The notes under the pieces: model-generated
Database searches by the model: none
What the model saw: only the letters and a program-made list of their open reading frames with translations
What the model was told of the DNA's origin: nothing
Shown: positions 45,087-53,539 of the stretch, in pieces
Layout of the letters: each line of letters starts with the position of its first letter
How positions within the stretch are numbered: the stretch's first letter is position 1
Position numbers and translations under genes: made by a program
Source: Pseudomonas sp. MIACH
GTDB lineage: Bacteria > Pseudomonadota > Gammaproteobacteria > Pseudomonadales > Pseudomonadaceae
Assembly: GCF_001269925.1 (NCBI RefSeq)
Contig: NZ_LHVO01000033.1
Coordinates: 248,001 to 312,000 of the forward strand
Reading direction: 5' to 3'
Length of the DNA stretch: 64,000 nucleotides

Positions 45087-45190
45087 TGCTCCGTGTGTAT
45101 ATCCGTTATTTAGGTAACGGCCACTTAGGGTTCCGCTCTTACAGCGGGTCACTTTTGGAAGGACCCAAAAGTAACCAAAAGGTCCTCGCC
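45087..45190. repeat. Intergenic repeat, left copy
   Basis: This stretch contains ATATCCGTT, GGGTTCCGC, GCGGGTCACTTTTGGAA and AAGTAACCAAAAGG. The same words occur in the same order on the opposite strand of the right copy. It is a Pseudomonas-type intergenic repeat, and its boundaries are approximate. Confidence 0.65.
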
Positions 45191-45433
45191 GGTATGACTC
45201 ACCCACATGGGTTACAAATCAGTTCACACACATAGGTAACAGTTTTTAACTGGCAGGGTCGATTTCGCGAGGATCTGACCCTGCCCTGGAGAGAGCTGAA
45301 ACCTATGGACCTCAAAGTGATGTTCATCGCTGAGTATCTATCTGAAAAGCACAGCTTTAGCCGTCCTGGGCCAAGGATGGCCCATGACGGCGGCCCACGG
45401 ATTCAAGCCTGCGTTCGGGCATACCGAGCCTAG
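45191..45433 (+). pseudogene. Remnant of an IS481-like insertion sequence (transposase N-terminus)
   Basis: From 45305 an ATG opens a frame encoding MDLKVMFIAEYLSEKHSFS, which resembles the N-terminus of IS481-family transposases. The similarity ends at about 45361, where unrelated repeat sequence begins; the frame stops at 45431-45433. The upstream stretch (CACCCACATGGGTTACAAA and CACACACATAGGTAACA) resembles an IS end. The rest of the transposase and the second end are missing, so it is a dead fragment. Assignment to IS481 is from memory of the family. Confidence 0.55.
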
Positions 45434-45467
45434 GCGAGGTACCGAGTGGTGGGGCAAGAGCCTTTTG

Positions 45468-45570
45468 GTTACTTTGGGGCTTTTCCAAAGTGACCCGCCG
45501 TAAGGGCGGAACCCATAGCCGCCGTGACCGCAGCAACGGATATGCACTCGGTCAACTCCAACGACATGGT
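45468..45570. repeat. Intergenic repeat, right copy (inverted)
   Basis: CCTTTTGGTTACTTTGGGG, CCAAAGTGACCCGC, GCGGAACCC and AACGGATAT are the reverse complements of words in the left copy, in the mirrored order. The two copies flank the IS remnant. Confidence 0.65.
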
Positions 45571-45584
45571 CGGCCCGAAGGCCG

Positions 45585-45611
45585 CCACGGGAGCAAGCTC
45601 CCTCGCCACAG
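45585..45611. repeat. Single REP palindrome (GGGAGCAAGCTCCC core)
   Basis: The core GGGAGCAAGCTCCC with flanking CCAC and GCCACAG matches the GTGGCGAGGGAGCTTGCTCC class of P. fluorescens REP sequences on the - strand. Confidence 0.7.
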
Positions 45612-45662
45612 ACCACTGAAAATTGTGTAGATCCCCATGCTCAGCGCGGGCTCCCGATGGCG

Positions 45663-46424
45663 TCATTTGCACCACCCAGGCTTTCTCTTTTGCACAAACG
45701 CCTGCGTCCCCTCAATCCCTTCTGCACTGGTCACCGCCTCGGCAAACCACTGCGCCGCCTGGTCCAACAGCGGCCCCAAGGGCTGCTCCACGCTGGCCAG
45801 CAACAGCGCCTTGGTGCGCGCGTTGGCACCTGGCGCGCAGCGCAGCACCTGCCCCAGGACCTCATCCAAACGCTCCGCCAACGCCTGCGGATCGCGCTCG
45901 GTGAAGTGCACCAGCCCCAGCCGTTCAGCTTCCAGCCCATCAAAGCGCGCGGCGGTGAGTGCCAGCCGCCGCGCTTGGGTCAGGCCGATACGCTTGACCA
46001 CAAACGGCGCAATCTGTGCCGGCAGCAACCCCAGGCTGGTCTCCGGCAAACCGAACTGTGCCTGGTGATCGGCAATCGCGATGTCGCTCACGCAAGCCAG
46101 GCCGAACCCTCCGCCCAGCACCGCGCCTTGCAGCACCACAATCACCACTTGTGACACGGCTTCCACCTCTTGCAGCAGCCTGCCAAAGGCCCGGTTCAGT
46201 GCCTGCAATTGATTGCCTGCGCTGACCAGATCCCTCACATCGGCACCGGCGCAAAAGTGTCCGCCTGCGCCGCTGATCACCACCGCGCGCACCTGGTTGT
46301 CCAATCCCGCCAGCACCGCGCGCAGTTCGTTGACCATCTCCAGGCTCATGGCATTGCGGCATTCGGGGCGGTTGAGGGTGATGTGCAACACGCCGTTATG
46401 CGGTTCGAGCAGCAAGGTATTCAT
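45663..46424 (-). CDS. atuE: Isohexenylglutaconyl-CoA hydratase AtuE (enoyl-CoA hydratase family)
   Basis: AtuE hydrates isohexenylglutaconyl-CoA, the step after carboxylation of geranyl-CoA. The 253-residue crotonase-fold protein has LNRPECRNAMS, the oxyanion-hole motifs GAGGHFCAGADVRDL and VLQGAVLGGGFGLACVSD, and the ETSLGLLPAQIAP region. The start at 46424 overlaps the atuD stop by four bases (ATGA); a longer frame upstream lies inside atuD. It is the last gene of the contiguous atuABCDE block. Confidence 0.88.
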   Translation of the reverse strand: MNTLLLEPHNGVLHITLNRPECRNAMSLEMVNELRAVLAGLDNQVRAVVISGAGGHFCAGADVRDLVSAGNQLQALNRAFGRLLQEVEAVSQVVIVVLQGAVLGGGFGLACVSDIAIADHQAQFGLPETSLGLLPAQIAPFVVKRIGLTQARRLALTAARFDGLEAERLGLVHFTERDPQALAERLDEVLGQVLRCAPGANARTKALLLASVEQPLGPLLDQAAQWFAEAVTSAEGIEGTQAFVQKRKPGWCK

Positions 46425-47578
46425 GGCTTTTTCCCAGGCAAAGTGCCCATCAGTTTGCAGATGATGCCCAGCATGATTTCGTCGGCGCCGCCGCCAATCG
46501 ACACCAGGCGCACGTCGCGATAAGCGCGGGCCACCGGGTTGTCCCACATGAAGCCCATGCCGCCCCAGTATTGCAGGCAACTGTCGCTGACTTCGCGGCC
46601 CAGGCGCCCAGCCTTGAGCTTGGCCATGGAGGCCAGGCGGGTCACGTCCTGGCCCTTGATGTACTGCTCGGTGGCCTGGTAGACCAGTGCGCGCAGGCAT
46701 TCGATTTCGGTGGCCAGTTCGGCCAGGCGAAAGTGAATCACCTGGTTGTCGATCAGCGCCTTGCCGAAGGTCTGGCGCTCCTTACAGTAGTCGATGGTGC
46801 TGTCGATGCAGTACTCCAGGCCCTTGATCATATTGGCCGCGCCAAACAGGCGTTCTTCCTGGAATTGCAGCATTTGCATCATGAAGCCCGCGCCTTCGTG
46901 GCCGATGCGGTTGCGTTGGGGGACGCGCACGTCGTCGAAGAACACCTGGGCGGTCTCGGAGCTGTGCATGCCGAGTTTTTCCAGGGGCGGGCTGACGCTG
47001 ATACCGGGTGTGTTCATCGGCACCATGATCAGCGACTTGTTGATATGCGGTTTATCGTCGGAGGTGTTGGCCAACAGGCAGATAAAGTCAGCGCTGGGCG
47101 AGTTGGTGATCCACATTTTGCTGCCGTTGATGACGTAGTCGTCGCCGTCCTTGCGCGCATGGGTCTTGAGCCCGGCCACGTCGGAACCGGCGCCGGTCTC
47201 CGAGACGCCGATGCAACCGACCTGCTCACCGCTGATGGCCGGGCGCAGGAATTCGTCGCGCAATGCATCGGAGCCGAAGCGGGCGAGGGCGGGGGTGCAC
47301 ATGTCGGTCTGCACGCCGATGGACATGGGGATGCCACCGCAGCGGATGCTGCCGAACTCTTCGGCGGCGACGATCGAGTAGCTGTAGTCGAGGCCCATGC
47401 CACCGAATTGCTCCGGTTTGGAAATCCCCAGCAGGCCGAGGTCGCCGGCCTTGCGGAAGATATCGTGGATGGGGAAGCGCCCGGCCTTTTCCCATGCGTC
47501 CACATGGGGATTGATCTCGCGGTCGACGAAGGCGCGGACGGTGCGGCGCAGTTCCTGGTGTTCCTGGGTGAAGATCAT
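46421..47578 (-). CDS. atuD: Citronellyl-CoA dehydrogenase AtuD
   Basis: An FAD-dependent acyl-CoA dehydrogenase that converts citronellyl-CoA to geranyl-CoA. The 385-residue protein has signature segments GCIGVSETGAGSDVAGLKT, VINGSKMWITNS, ERLFGAANMIKGLEYCID and the C-terminal YWGGMGFMWDNPVAR. The specific substrate follows from the atu context. It overlaps atuE by four bases and is 16 bases downstream of atuC. Confidence 0.9.
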   Translation of the reverse strand: MIFTQEHQELRRTVRAFVDREINPHVDAWEKAGRFPIHDIFRKAGDLGLLGISKPEQFGGMGLDYSYSIVAAEEFGSIRCGGIPMSIGVQTDMCTPALARFGSDALRDEFLRPAISGEQVGCIGVSETGAGSDVAGLKTHARKDGDDYVINGSKMWITNSPSADFICLLANTSDDKPHINKSLIMVPMNTPGISVSPPLEKLGMHSSETAQVFFDDVRVPQRNRIGHEGAGFMMQMLQFQEERLFGAANMIKGLEYCIDSTIDYCKERQTFGKALIDNQVIHFRLAELATEIECLRALVYQATEQYIKGQDVTRLASMAKLKAGRLGREVSDSCLQYWGGMGFMWDNPVARAYRDVRLVSIGGGADEIMLGIICKLMGTLPGKKP

Positions 47579-47594
47579 TGTTCTTGTTCTCCTG

Positions 47595-49211
47595 TTAGAA
47601 GCGCGCTACACCGAAGCTGTTCGGCTGTAACTGCCGCACCTCGGCCTCGTGGCAGGTGTCCAGCAGAAACCCCAGCAAGGTGCGGGTATCCCGAGGGTCT
47701 ATCAGCCCGTCATCCCACAGATTCGCGCTGCCATAGAGCGCAGTGGACTGGCTGTCGAGTTTCTGCGCAGTGACGTGTTCGAGCATGTCCAGCACCTTGG
47801 GATCCGGCACCAGGCCGTCCTTCAATTGCTTGGCCTCGGTGACAATCCGCAGCACCTTGCCCGCCTGCGCACCGCCCATCACCGCTGTGCGGCTGTTGGG
47901 CCAGGCGAAGATAAAACGCGGGTCCAGGCCGCGACCGCACATCGCGTAGTTGCCGGCGCCGTAGGAGCCGCCGACCACCACCGTGAGTTTAGGCACCCGC
48001 GCGTTGGCCACCGCCTGGATCATCTTCGCGCCGTGCTTGATCACGCCTTGTTGCTCCGATTCGGTACCCACCATGAACCCGGTGGTGTTGTGCAGGAACA
48101 GCAGCGGCGTGCGGCTCTGGTCGCACAGTTGGATAAACTGCGCGGCTTTGCTGGCGCCCTTGGGGGTAATCGGGCCGTTGTTGCCGATCACGCCGACCGC
48201 ACGGCCCTGAATGTGCAGATGGCCGCAGACGGTGTGGGCGTCGAACTCTCCCTTGAATTCGAGGAACTGCGAACCGTCGGCCAGGCGCGCGAGGATCTCG
48301 CGCACGTCGTAGGGCTTTTTCGGGTCATCGGGGATCAGCCCCAACAGGTCATCGATAGGGTACAGCGGCTCGGCGTAGGTGGGTTTTGGCGCCACTGGCA
48401 GGCGATCGTTCCAGGGCAGCAGGCTGACGATTTCACGCACGATGCGCACGCCGTCGGCGTCGTTTTGCGCCAGGTATTCAGCGGTGCCGGCGATTTGCGC
48501 ATGCATCTCGGCGCCGCCCAATTCCTCATCGGTGGCGACTTCGCCGGTCGCCGCCTTGAGCAGCGGCGGGCCGGCGAGGAACAGCTTGGCCTTGCCGCGC
48601 ACCACCACCACGTAATCCGACAGCCCTGGCTGGTACGCGCCCCCCGCCGTGGCAGAGCCATGCACCACGGTGATCTGCGGCAGGCCCATGGCCGACATGC
48701 GCGCCTGGTTGGCAAAGCTGCGCGCGCCTTCGACGAAAATCTCCGCAGCGTAGTTGAGGTTGGCGCCGCCGCTTTCGGCGAGGGTCACCACCGGCAGTTT
48801 GTTTTCCATGGCGATCTGTTGCAGGCGCAGGGATTTTTTCAGGCCGGAGGGCGAAATGGTGCCACCCTTGATCGCGCTGTTATTGGCCACCACCAGCATG
48901 CGCACGCCGCTGACGTAGCCGACGCCGGCGATCAACCCACCGCCGGCGGCGCTGCCGTCCTTGTCATCGTGCAGCTTGTAGCCGGCCAGGCTCGCCAGTT
49001 CCAGGAACGGCGCGCCAGGGTCCAGCAGCAGGTTGAGGCGCTCGCGCGGCAGCAGTTGACCCCGTTTGTCGAACTTGGGCTTGGCCTCCTGGGCCTTGCT
49101 CAGCAGAGCCTGTTCCAGCTGGCGCAGGTGTTGGATGGCGTCCAGCATGGCGCTGCGGTTCTGGGCGAACTGCGGACTGTGGGGATCGATCAGGCTTTCA
49201 ATCAGCGGCAT
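47595..49211 (-). CDS. atuC: Geranyl-CoA carboxylase beta (carboxyltransferase) subunit AtuC
   Basis: The carboxyltransferase partner of AtuF. The 538-residue protein has the two crotonase-like carboxyltransferase halves, with GVRMLVVANNSAIKGGTISP, LAESGGANLNYAAE, GSATAGGAYQPG, then LFLHNTTGFMVGTESEQQG, VVGGSYGAGNYAMCGRG and FAWPNSRTAVMGGAQAG. Its close relative is the leucine-pathway LiuB; the operon context decides for AtuC. atuB ends three bases upstream of its start. Confidence 0.9.
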   Translation of the reverse strand: MPLIESLIDPHSPQFAQNRSAMLDAIQHLRQLEQALLSKAQEAKPKFDKRGQLLPRERLNLLLDPGAPFLELASLAGYKLHDDKDGSAAGGGLIAGVGYVSGVRMLVVANNSAIKGGTISPSGLKKSLRLQQIAMENKLPVVTLAESGGANLNYAAEIFVEGARSFANQARMSAMGLPQITVVHGSATAGGAYQPGLSDYVVVVRGKAKLFLAGPPLLKAATGEVATDEELGGAEMHAQIAGTAEYLAQNDADGVRIVREIVSLLPWNDRLPVAPKPTYAEPLYPIDDLLGLIPDDPKKPYDVREILARLADGSQFLEFKGEFDAHTVCGHLHIQGRAVGVIGNNGPITPKGASKAAQFIQLCDQSRTPLLFLHNTTGFMVGTESEQQGVIKHGAKMIQAVANARVPKLTVVVGGSYGAGNYAMCGRGLDPRFIFAWPNSRTAVMGGAQAGKVLRIVTEAKQLKDGLVPDPKVLDMLEHVTAQKLDSQSTALYGSANLWDDGLIDPRDTRTLLGFLLDTCHEAEVRQLQPNSFGVARF

Positions 49212-49214
49212 GGT

Positions 49215-50087
49215 TTATTGCTCCGCCTTGAGCACATCGGGCAGGTAGGCGCGGTGGAAGCCGTTGAACGCTTCACTCGGCGGTTGCGCCTTGTGCAGCG
49301 GCCAGGCGCGGCTGCCGAGGCTGGCGGCGCCGTCGATGCGCAGGGTGCTGCCACTGATAAACGCGGCGGCGGGGCTGAGCAGAAACACGATGGCGGCGCT
49401 GACTTCCGACTCGGTGCCGATGCGCTTGAGCGGCACGTGTTCACGCAGGGTGGGGATCACCGCCTTGAACGCGCCTTCGTAGGTGTCCATGCCGCTGGAC
49501 GCGATCCAGCCCGGTGCCACGGCGTTGACCCGCACCCCGGCGCACCCCCACTCGAAGGCGGCGGTCTTGGTGAAGTTGTCCATGCCCGCCCGCGCCGCAC
49601 CGGAGTGGCCCATGCCGGGCATGCCGCCCCACATGTCGGCGAGCATATTGACGATGGCCCCACCGTGCTTGCTCATCGACTGGTTGAACACTTCCCGCGC
49701 CATCAGGAAACCGCCGACCAGGTTGGTGCGCAGCACGGTTTCAAAACCCTTTTGGTTGATCGAGGCCAGCGGCGACGGATACTGCCCACCGGCGTTGTTC
49801 ACCAGGCCATGGATCGGCCCATGCGCGTGAATGAGCTGGGTGACCAGCGCCTTCACCGCCTCTTCGTCACGAATGTCGCAGGCCTGCCAATGGGCGGTGC
49901 CGCCGTCCTCGGTAATTTCCGCCGCGACCTTGGCGAGTTTTTCCGGCTTGCGTCCAACCAGGACAACGCGGGCACCCAGGGCTGCCAGCTCATGGGCGGT
50001 GCAGCGGCCAATCCCGCTGCCACCGCCGGTGACGATCACGGTGTGGCCTTGGAACAGGCCGGCTTTGAAGATCGAGTCGAAGGCCAC
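49215..50087 (-). CDS. atuB: Short-chain dehydrogenase/reductase AtuB
   Basis: A 290-residue SDR with the cofactor motif VTGGGSGIG, LVNNAGGQYPSPL and NLVGGFLMARE. The usual catalytic YxxxK is absent; the aligned stretch reads GHSGAARAGM, with His and Arg. This pattern is also known in the 2,4-dienoyl-CoA reductase branch of the SDR family. It starts at a GTG with AAGGAA seven bases upstream. Its exact reaction in terpene degradation is not settled in what I know. Confidence 0.88.
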   Translation of the reverse strand: MAFDSIFKAGLFQGHTVIVTGGGSGIGRCTAHELAALGARVVLVGRKPEKLAKVAAEITEDGGTAHWQACDIRDEEAVKALVTQLIHAHGPIHGLVNNAGGQYPSPLASINQKGFETVLRTNLVGGFLMAREVFNQSMSKHGGAIVNMLADMWGGMPGMGHSGAARAGMDNFTKTAAFEWGCAGVRVNAVAPGWIASSGMDTYEGAFKAVIPTLREHVPLKRIGTESEVSAAIVFLLSPAAAFISGSTLRIDGAASLGSRAWPLHKAQPPSEAFNGFHRAYLPDVLKAEQ

Positions 50088-50099
50088 GGCAACGTTCCT

Positions 50100-51878
50100 T
50101 TAAGTGAGTTGATCGGCGATGTGTTGCGGCACGGCGATGGGGATTTCCAACAGTTGCTGGGCGAAGGCCTTGCCCTGGGGGTCGATGCGCAGGCTGGCGA
50201 TGCCACCGCCACCCAAGGCGTTTTCCAGCAGGAAGTTGAGGCTGTGGCTGCCGGGCAAATACCAGCGTTCGACGCGGCCGTGCACGAGGTCGAGCACGTG
50301 GCCCATCCAGTCAACGAGCACCTCCGGGGTCAGTGCTTCGGCGATCCACGGCAGGTACTCGGGGGCGCGGGCGATGACTCCGATATTGCTGTGGTTGCCC
50401 TTGTCGCCGGAGCGCGCCACGGCGAGTTTCACCAGCGCGACGCTGGCGTCGGCGCGGCCTTGGGGTTTGGGTGGATTCAGCGGCGCGGCAGGCAGGATCG
50501 GCGCATCGGTGATAGGCAGCGCGCAGACGTGGCGTTGGCCCTGGAAGTCGATCACCACCTCGCAGGCGGTCTTATCGATCAGGAACGAGAACAAGCGGAT
50601 CAGCGGGTAGACCGTTGGCCGCCCGCCGACAATCCCGGTCAGCCCCGGCGCCATCCCGGTGGCCGCCTGGGCGATCTCGCGGGCGAACAGCACCAGCGCC
50701 TGCTTGCTCGGATGGCGCACCGCGAGCTTGACCACCACCTCGCGGCAGTCGTGGCGCAGGGCGTGAGCGCCATACGTCGCTTCGCTGCCGAGCAGTTCGA
50801 TATTCACTTCGGTGTAGGGCGCCCAGCCGCGTTGGCTGAACAGTTCCGAGGTCTTGTTGATGATCGCCTGGCTGACCCGCTCGGCCTTGGCCACCGCATC
50901 GATCCCGGCGATCAGGCAACTGGCAGTGCAGCGAAACCCCTCTGGGTAAGTGGCGCTGACCTTGTACTGCTGCGTCGGCGGCAAACCCTTGGCGCCGTGC
51001 AGGCGTACGCAATGTTTGCCTTGTTGCTGCAGCTTTACCTGGCTGAAATCGCAGATCACATCGGGCAGCAGATACGCGTGCGGGTCGCCGATTTCATACA
51101 GCAGTTGTTCGGCCACGCTCAGCTCGCTGATCAGTCCGCCGCTGCCCTCGACCTTGTTGACGGTGAATTGACCGTCCGCGCTGACTTCGACGATGGGAAA
51201 GCCGATGTGCTCGTAGTCCGGCACGTCGCGCCAATCGGTGAAGTTGCCGCCGGTGCATTGGGCACCGCATTCGATGATGTGCCCGGCCAAGGCGGCTTGG
51301 GCCAGGCGGTCGTAGTCCTGCCATGACCAACCGAATTCATGCACCAGTGCCGCGCTGACCACTGCGCTGTCGACCACGCGGCCGGTGATGACGATGTCCG
51401 CGCCCAATTGCAGCGCCTGGGCGATGCCCGGTGCACCGAGGTAGGCATTGGCGGAGACGCACATGGGCGGCAGCGGCGCGCCGTTGAACATGTCGGTGAT
51501 GCCGTGCAGGTGATTGAGCTGGGGTTGCAGGTCATCGCCCAGCAGCACGGCGATTTTCAGCGGGATCCGGGCTTTATCGCAGGCGGCTTGCAGGGCGGCG
51601 GCGCAGGCCTGGGGGTGGATGCCGCCGGCATTGCTGATGACACGGATGCCCTGGCGCTGGATGTCGGCCAGCAGCGGCGCGAGCACCTCGACAAAATCCG
51701 TGGCGTAGCCGGCCTGGGGATCTTTCATGCGTGCACCGGCGAGGATCGACATCGTGACTTCCGCCAGGTAGTCAAACACCAGGTAATCCAGGTGGCCGCC
51801 GTGCACCAGTTGGGCGGCGGCGGTGCAGGTATCACCCCAAAAGGCGCTGGCACAGCCGATACGAACCGTCTTGCTCAT
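50100..51878 (-). CDS. atuA: AtuA, DUF1446 family protein of terpene catabolism
   Basis: The first gene of the atu operon; 592 residues. The N-terminal DUF1446 part contains RIGCASAFWGDT, DYLVFDYLAEVTMSILAGA, ISNAGGIHPQACA and IVITGRVVDSAVV. The C-terminal AtuA-like domain (about residue 480 to the end) contains LAVARSGDKGNHSNIGVIAR. The biochemical role is unclear, but the gene is a marker of the atu cluster in P. aeruginosa and P. citronellolis. The start faces atuR across 153 bases with two operator-like repeats. Confidence 0.9.
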   Translation of the reverse strand: MSKTVRIGCASAFWGDTCTAAAQLVHGGHLDYLVFDYLAEVTMSILAGARMKDPQAGYATDFVEVLAPLLADIQRQGIRVISNAGGIHPQACAAALQAACDKARIPLKIAVLLGDDLQPQLNHLHGITDMFNGAPLPPMCVSANAYLGAPGIAQALQLGADIVITGRVVDSAVVSAALVHEFGWSWQDYDRLAQAALAGHIIECGAQCTGGNFTDWRDVPDYEHIGFPIVEVSADGQFTVNKVEGSGGLISELSVAEQLLYEIGDPHAYLLPDVICDFSQVKLQQQGKHCVRLHGAKGLPPTQQYKVSATYPEGFRCTASCLIAGIDAVAKAERVSQAIINKTSELFSQRGWAPYTEVNIELLGSEATYGAHALRHDCREVVVKLAVRHPSKQALVLFAREIAQAATGMAPGLTGIVGGRPTVYPLIRLFSFLIDKTACEVVIDFQGQRHVCALPITDAPILPAAPLNPPKPQGRADASVALVKLAVARSGDKGNHSNIGVIARAPEYLPWIAEALTPEVLVDWMGHVLDLVHGRVERWYLPGSHSLNFLLENALGGGGIASLRIDPQGKAFAQQLLEIPIAVPQHIADQLT

Positions 51879-51914
51879 GAGAAATCCTTCCTCGAATGGC
51901 TGGTGACGAGACTA

Positions 51915-51930
51915 CCAAGCAAGCGCTTGG
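51915..51930. promoter_or_regulatory. AtuR operator, copy 1
   Basis: CCAAGCAAGCGCTTGG contains the palindrome CAAGCGCTTG and is the exact reverse complement of the block at 51958-51973. In P. aeruginosa, AtuR is known to bind two short inverted repeats in the atuA-atuR gap. Confidence 0.8.
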
Positions 51931-51957
51931 TTTGTAAACTCCAGTCACAAGTTTTAG

Positions 51958-51973
51958 CCAAGCGCTTGCTTGG
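51958..51973. promoter_or_regulatory. AtuR operator, copy 2
   Basis: CCAAGCGCTTGCTTGG, the inverted twin of copy 1, with centres 43 bases apart (about four helical turns). This would let two AtuR dimers bind on the same face of the DNA. Confidence 0.8.
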
Positions 51974-52031
51974 GTGGCTGGCACGGCCTAAATTGCCGGC
52001 CAAGACGTCAGTAGAAGTAGAGGAGAGCAGC

Positions 52032-52655
52032 ATGGATGAGCACAAAGCCCTGCGGGTGATGCGCACCATGGTCGACGACGGCCAATTGACCGACCCCGAC
52101 AGTGCCCGGGGCAAGTTGCTGCAAACCGCGGCTCACCTGTTTCGCAACAAAGGCTTTGAGCGCACCACTGTGCGCGACCTGGCCAGCGCCGTGGGCATCC
52201 AGTCCGGCAGCATCTTTCATCACTTCAAGAGCAAGGACGAGATCCTGCGCGCGGTGATGGAGGAAACCATCCACTACAACACGGCCTTGATGCACGCCTC
52301 GCTTGAGGAGGCGACCAATGTGCGCGAACGTGTGCTGGCACTGATTCGCTGCGAGTTGCAGTCGATCATGGGTGGCAGCGGCGAGGCCATGGCGGTGCTG
52401 GTGTACGAATGGCGTTCGTTGTCGGCCGACGGCCAGGCCCAGGTGCTGGCCCTGCGCGACGTGTACGAACAGCTTTGGCTGCAGGTACTGGGCGAGGCCA
52501 AGGCGGCGGGGTACATCAAGGGTGATGTGTTTATTGCGCGACGCTTCCTCACCGGGGCCCTGTCATGGACCACCACCTGGTTTCGCGCCGAGGGCAGCCT
52601 GACCCTGGAGCAATTGGCCGAAGAGGCCTTGCTGATGGTTTTAAAGGCCGATTGA
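52032..52655 (+). CDS. atuR: TetR-family repressor AtuR
   Basis: A 207-residue TetR regulator with an N-terminal helix-turn-helix (LLQTAAHLFRNKGFERTTVR, then VGIQSGSIFHHFKSKDEIL) and a ligand-binding C-terminal domain. It is divergent from atuA and flanked by the double operator, as in the known atu system, where it represses atuABCDEFGH until acyclic terpenes are present. ATG 52032 follows AGGAG by six bases; the frame is open far upstream but would overlap the operators and atuA. Confidence 0.9.
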   Translation: MDEHKALRVMRTMVDDGQLTDPDSARGKLLQTAAHLFRNKGFERTTVRDLASAVGIQSGSIFHHFKSKDEILRAVMEETIHYNTALMHASLEEATNVRERVLALIRCELQSIMGGSGEAMAVLVYEWRSLSADGQAQVLALRDVYEQLWLQVLGEAKAAGYIKGDVFIARRFLTGALSWTTTWFRAEGSLTLEQLAEEALLMVLKAD

Positions 52656-52748
52656 GGCGCAAGCTATTAATTTGCCGGTGGAAAGTTGTCTCGCTGGACA
52701 AAAACGCCTAGCTTATCGACATCGATGTATTGAACGGTGTGTGCCTTG

Positions 52749-53537
52749 ATGTTATCGCCATGGCGGTTGGCTGCAGGACTTACTTTATGGGCACTCGGCA
52801 CCGCAGCATGGTTGCCGGCTTCGGCTGCGCAATTGGTGCGCATCGGCGCGGCGCATTTTCCGCCCTACACCGTGCGCCCGGAGCAGGGCGCCGACACCGG
52901 TTTGTTGCCGCAACTGGTGGAGGCCCTGAACGCCGCGCAAACCGATTACCAGTTTGTGCTGGTGCCCACCTCCATCCCCAGGCGTTTCCGCGATTTCGAG
53001 CAGGGCCGTATCGACATGGCCATCTTCGAAAATCCCGCCTGGGGCTGGCAGAAGATTGCTCACACCAGCGTTGATATGGGCCTTGAAGATGCGGAGATCT
53101 TCGTCGCCCAGCGAGAGCCCGACCGTGACCAGCACTATTTCGCCGACCTGACCGGCAAGCGCCTGGCGGTGTTCAGCGGTTACCACTACGCCTTCGCCAA
53201 CTTCAACCCCGACCCCAAGTACATGGCCGCACACTTCAACGCCACGTTGACCTACTCCCATGACAGCAACCTGCTGATGGTCGCGCGCGGGCGTGCGGAC
53301 ATCGCCTTGGTGACCCGTTCGTACCTGAGCGATTTCATGGTGCGCAATGCGGATATGGCCGGACAGTTCCTGGTCTCGGAGCGTATCGACCAGGTCTATC
53401 ACCATTACGCGTTGCTACGGCCCAAGGCGCCGATCACGGGCGAGGCGTTTTCGGCGTTGCTCAAGCGACTGCGCGAGAGTGGCGAGATGCTGAAGATTTT
53501 CGAGCCGTATCGCATTGATGTGATGGCGGTACCCTGA
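52749..53537 (+). CDS. Periplasmic solute-binding protein, amino-acid-type (SBP_bac_3)
   Basis: About 262 residues with a Sec signal peptide ending near PASAA|QLVRIG. The binding fold shows the pattern of the amino-acid-type family: FPPYTVRPEQGADTGLLPQL, then RFRDFEQGRIDMAIFENP and ARGRADIALVTRSYLSDF. No ABC permease or ATPase gene is next to it, so the ligand and function are open. Orphan proteins of this kind can also serve signalling. An in-frame GTG lies 12 bases upstream, and neither start has a clear ribosome binding site. It converges on pvdS with a two-base gap. Confidence 0.82.
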   Translation: MLSPWRLAAGLTLWALGTAAWLPASAAQLVRIGAAHFPPYTVRPEQGADTGLLPQLVEALNAAQTDYQFVLVPTSIPRRFRDFEQGRIDMAIFENPAWGWQKIAHTSVDMGLEDAEIFVAQREPDRDQHYFADLTGKRLAVFSGYHYAFANFNPDPKYMAAHFNATLTYSHDSNLLMVARGRADIALVTRSYLSDFMVRNADMAGQFLVSERIDQVYHHYALLRPKAPITGEAFSALLKRLRESGEMLKIFEPYRIDVMAVP

Positions 53538-53539
53538 GG

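Larger units (their letters stand above)
45083..45662. other. Repeat-rich intergenic region splitting the atu operon
   Basis: No intact gene. It contains two inverted copies of a roughly 100-base repeat (about 45087-45190 and 45468-45570), a transposase remnant between them and a single REP palindrome at 45585-45611. A 9-bp stem GGCAGGGTC/GACCCTGCC lies at 45252-45285. Confidence 0.75.

Noticed and set aside
43295..45235. 646-codon + strand frame opposite atuF
   Set aside because: It is antisense to an intact biotin carboxylase gene and runs on into the repeat region.
43199..49211. The carboxylase, dehydrogenase and hydratase genes as the leucine (liu) operon
   Set aside because: The DUF1446 gene, SDR gene, divergent TetR gene and the paired operators match the atu cluster. 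A MerR-type liuR and HMG-CoA lyase gene are missing.
47649..51326. 1225-codon open frame on the + strand across atuC-atuB-atuA
   Set aside because: It crosses three well-supported - strand genes and their boundaries and has no domain signatures.
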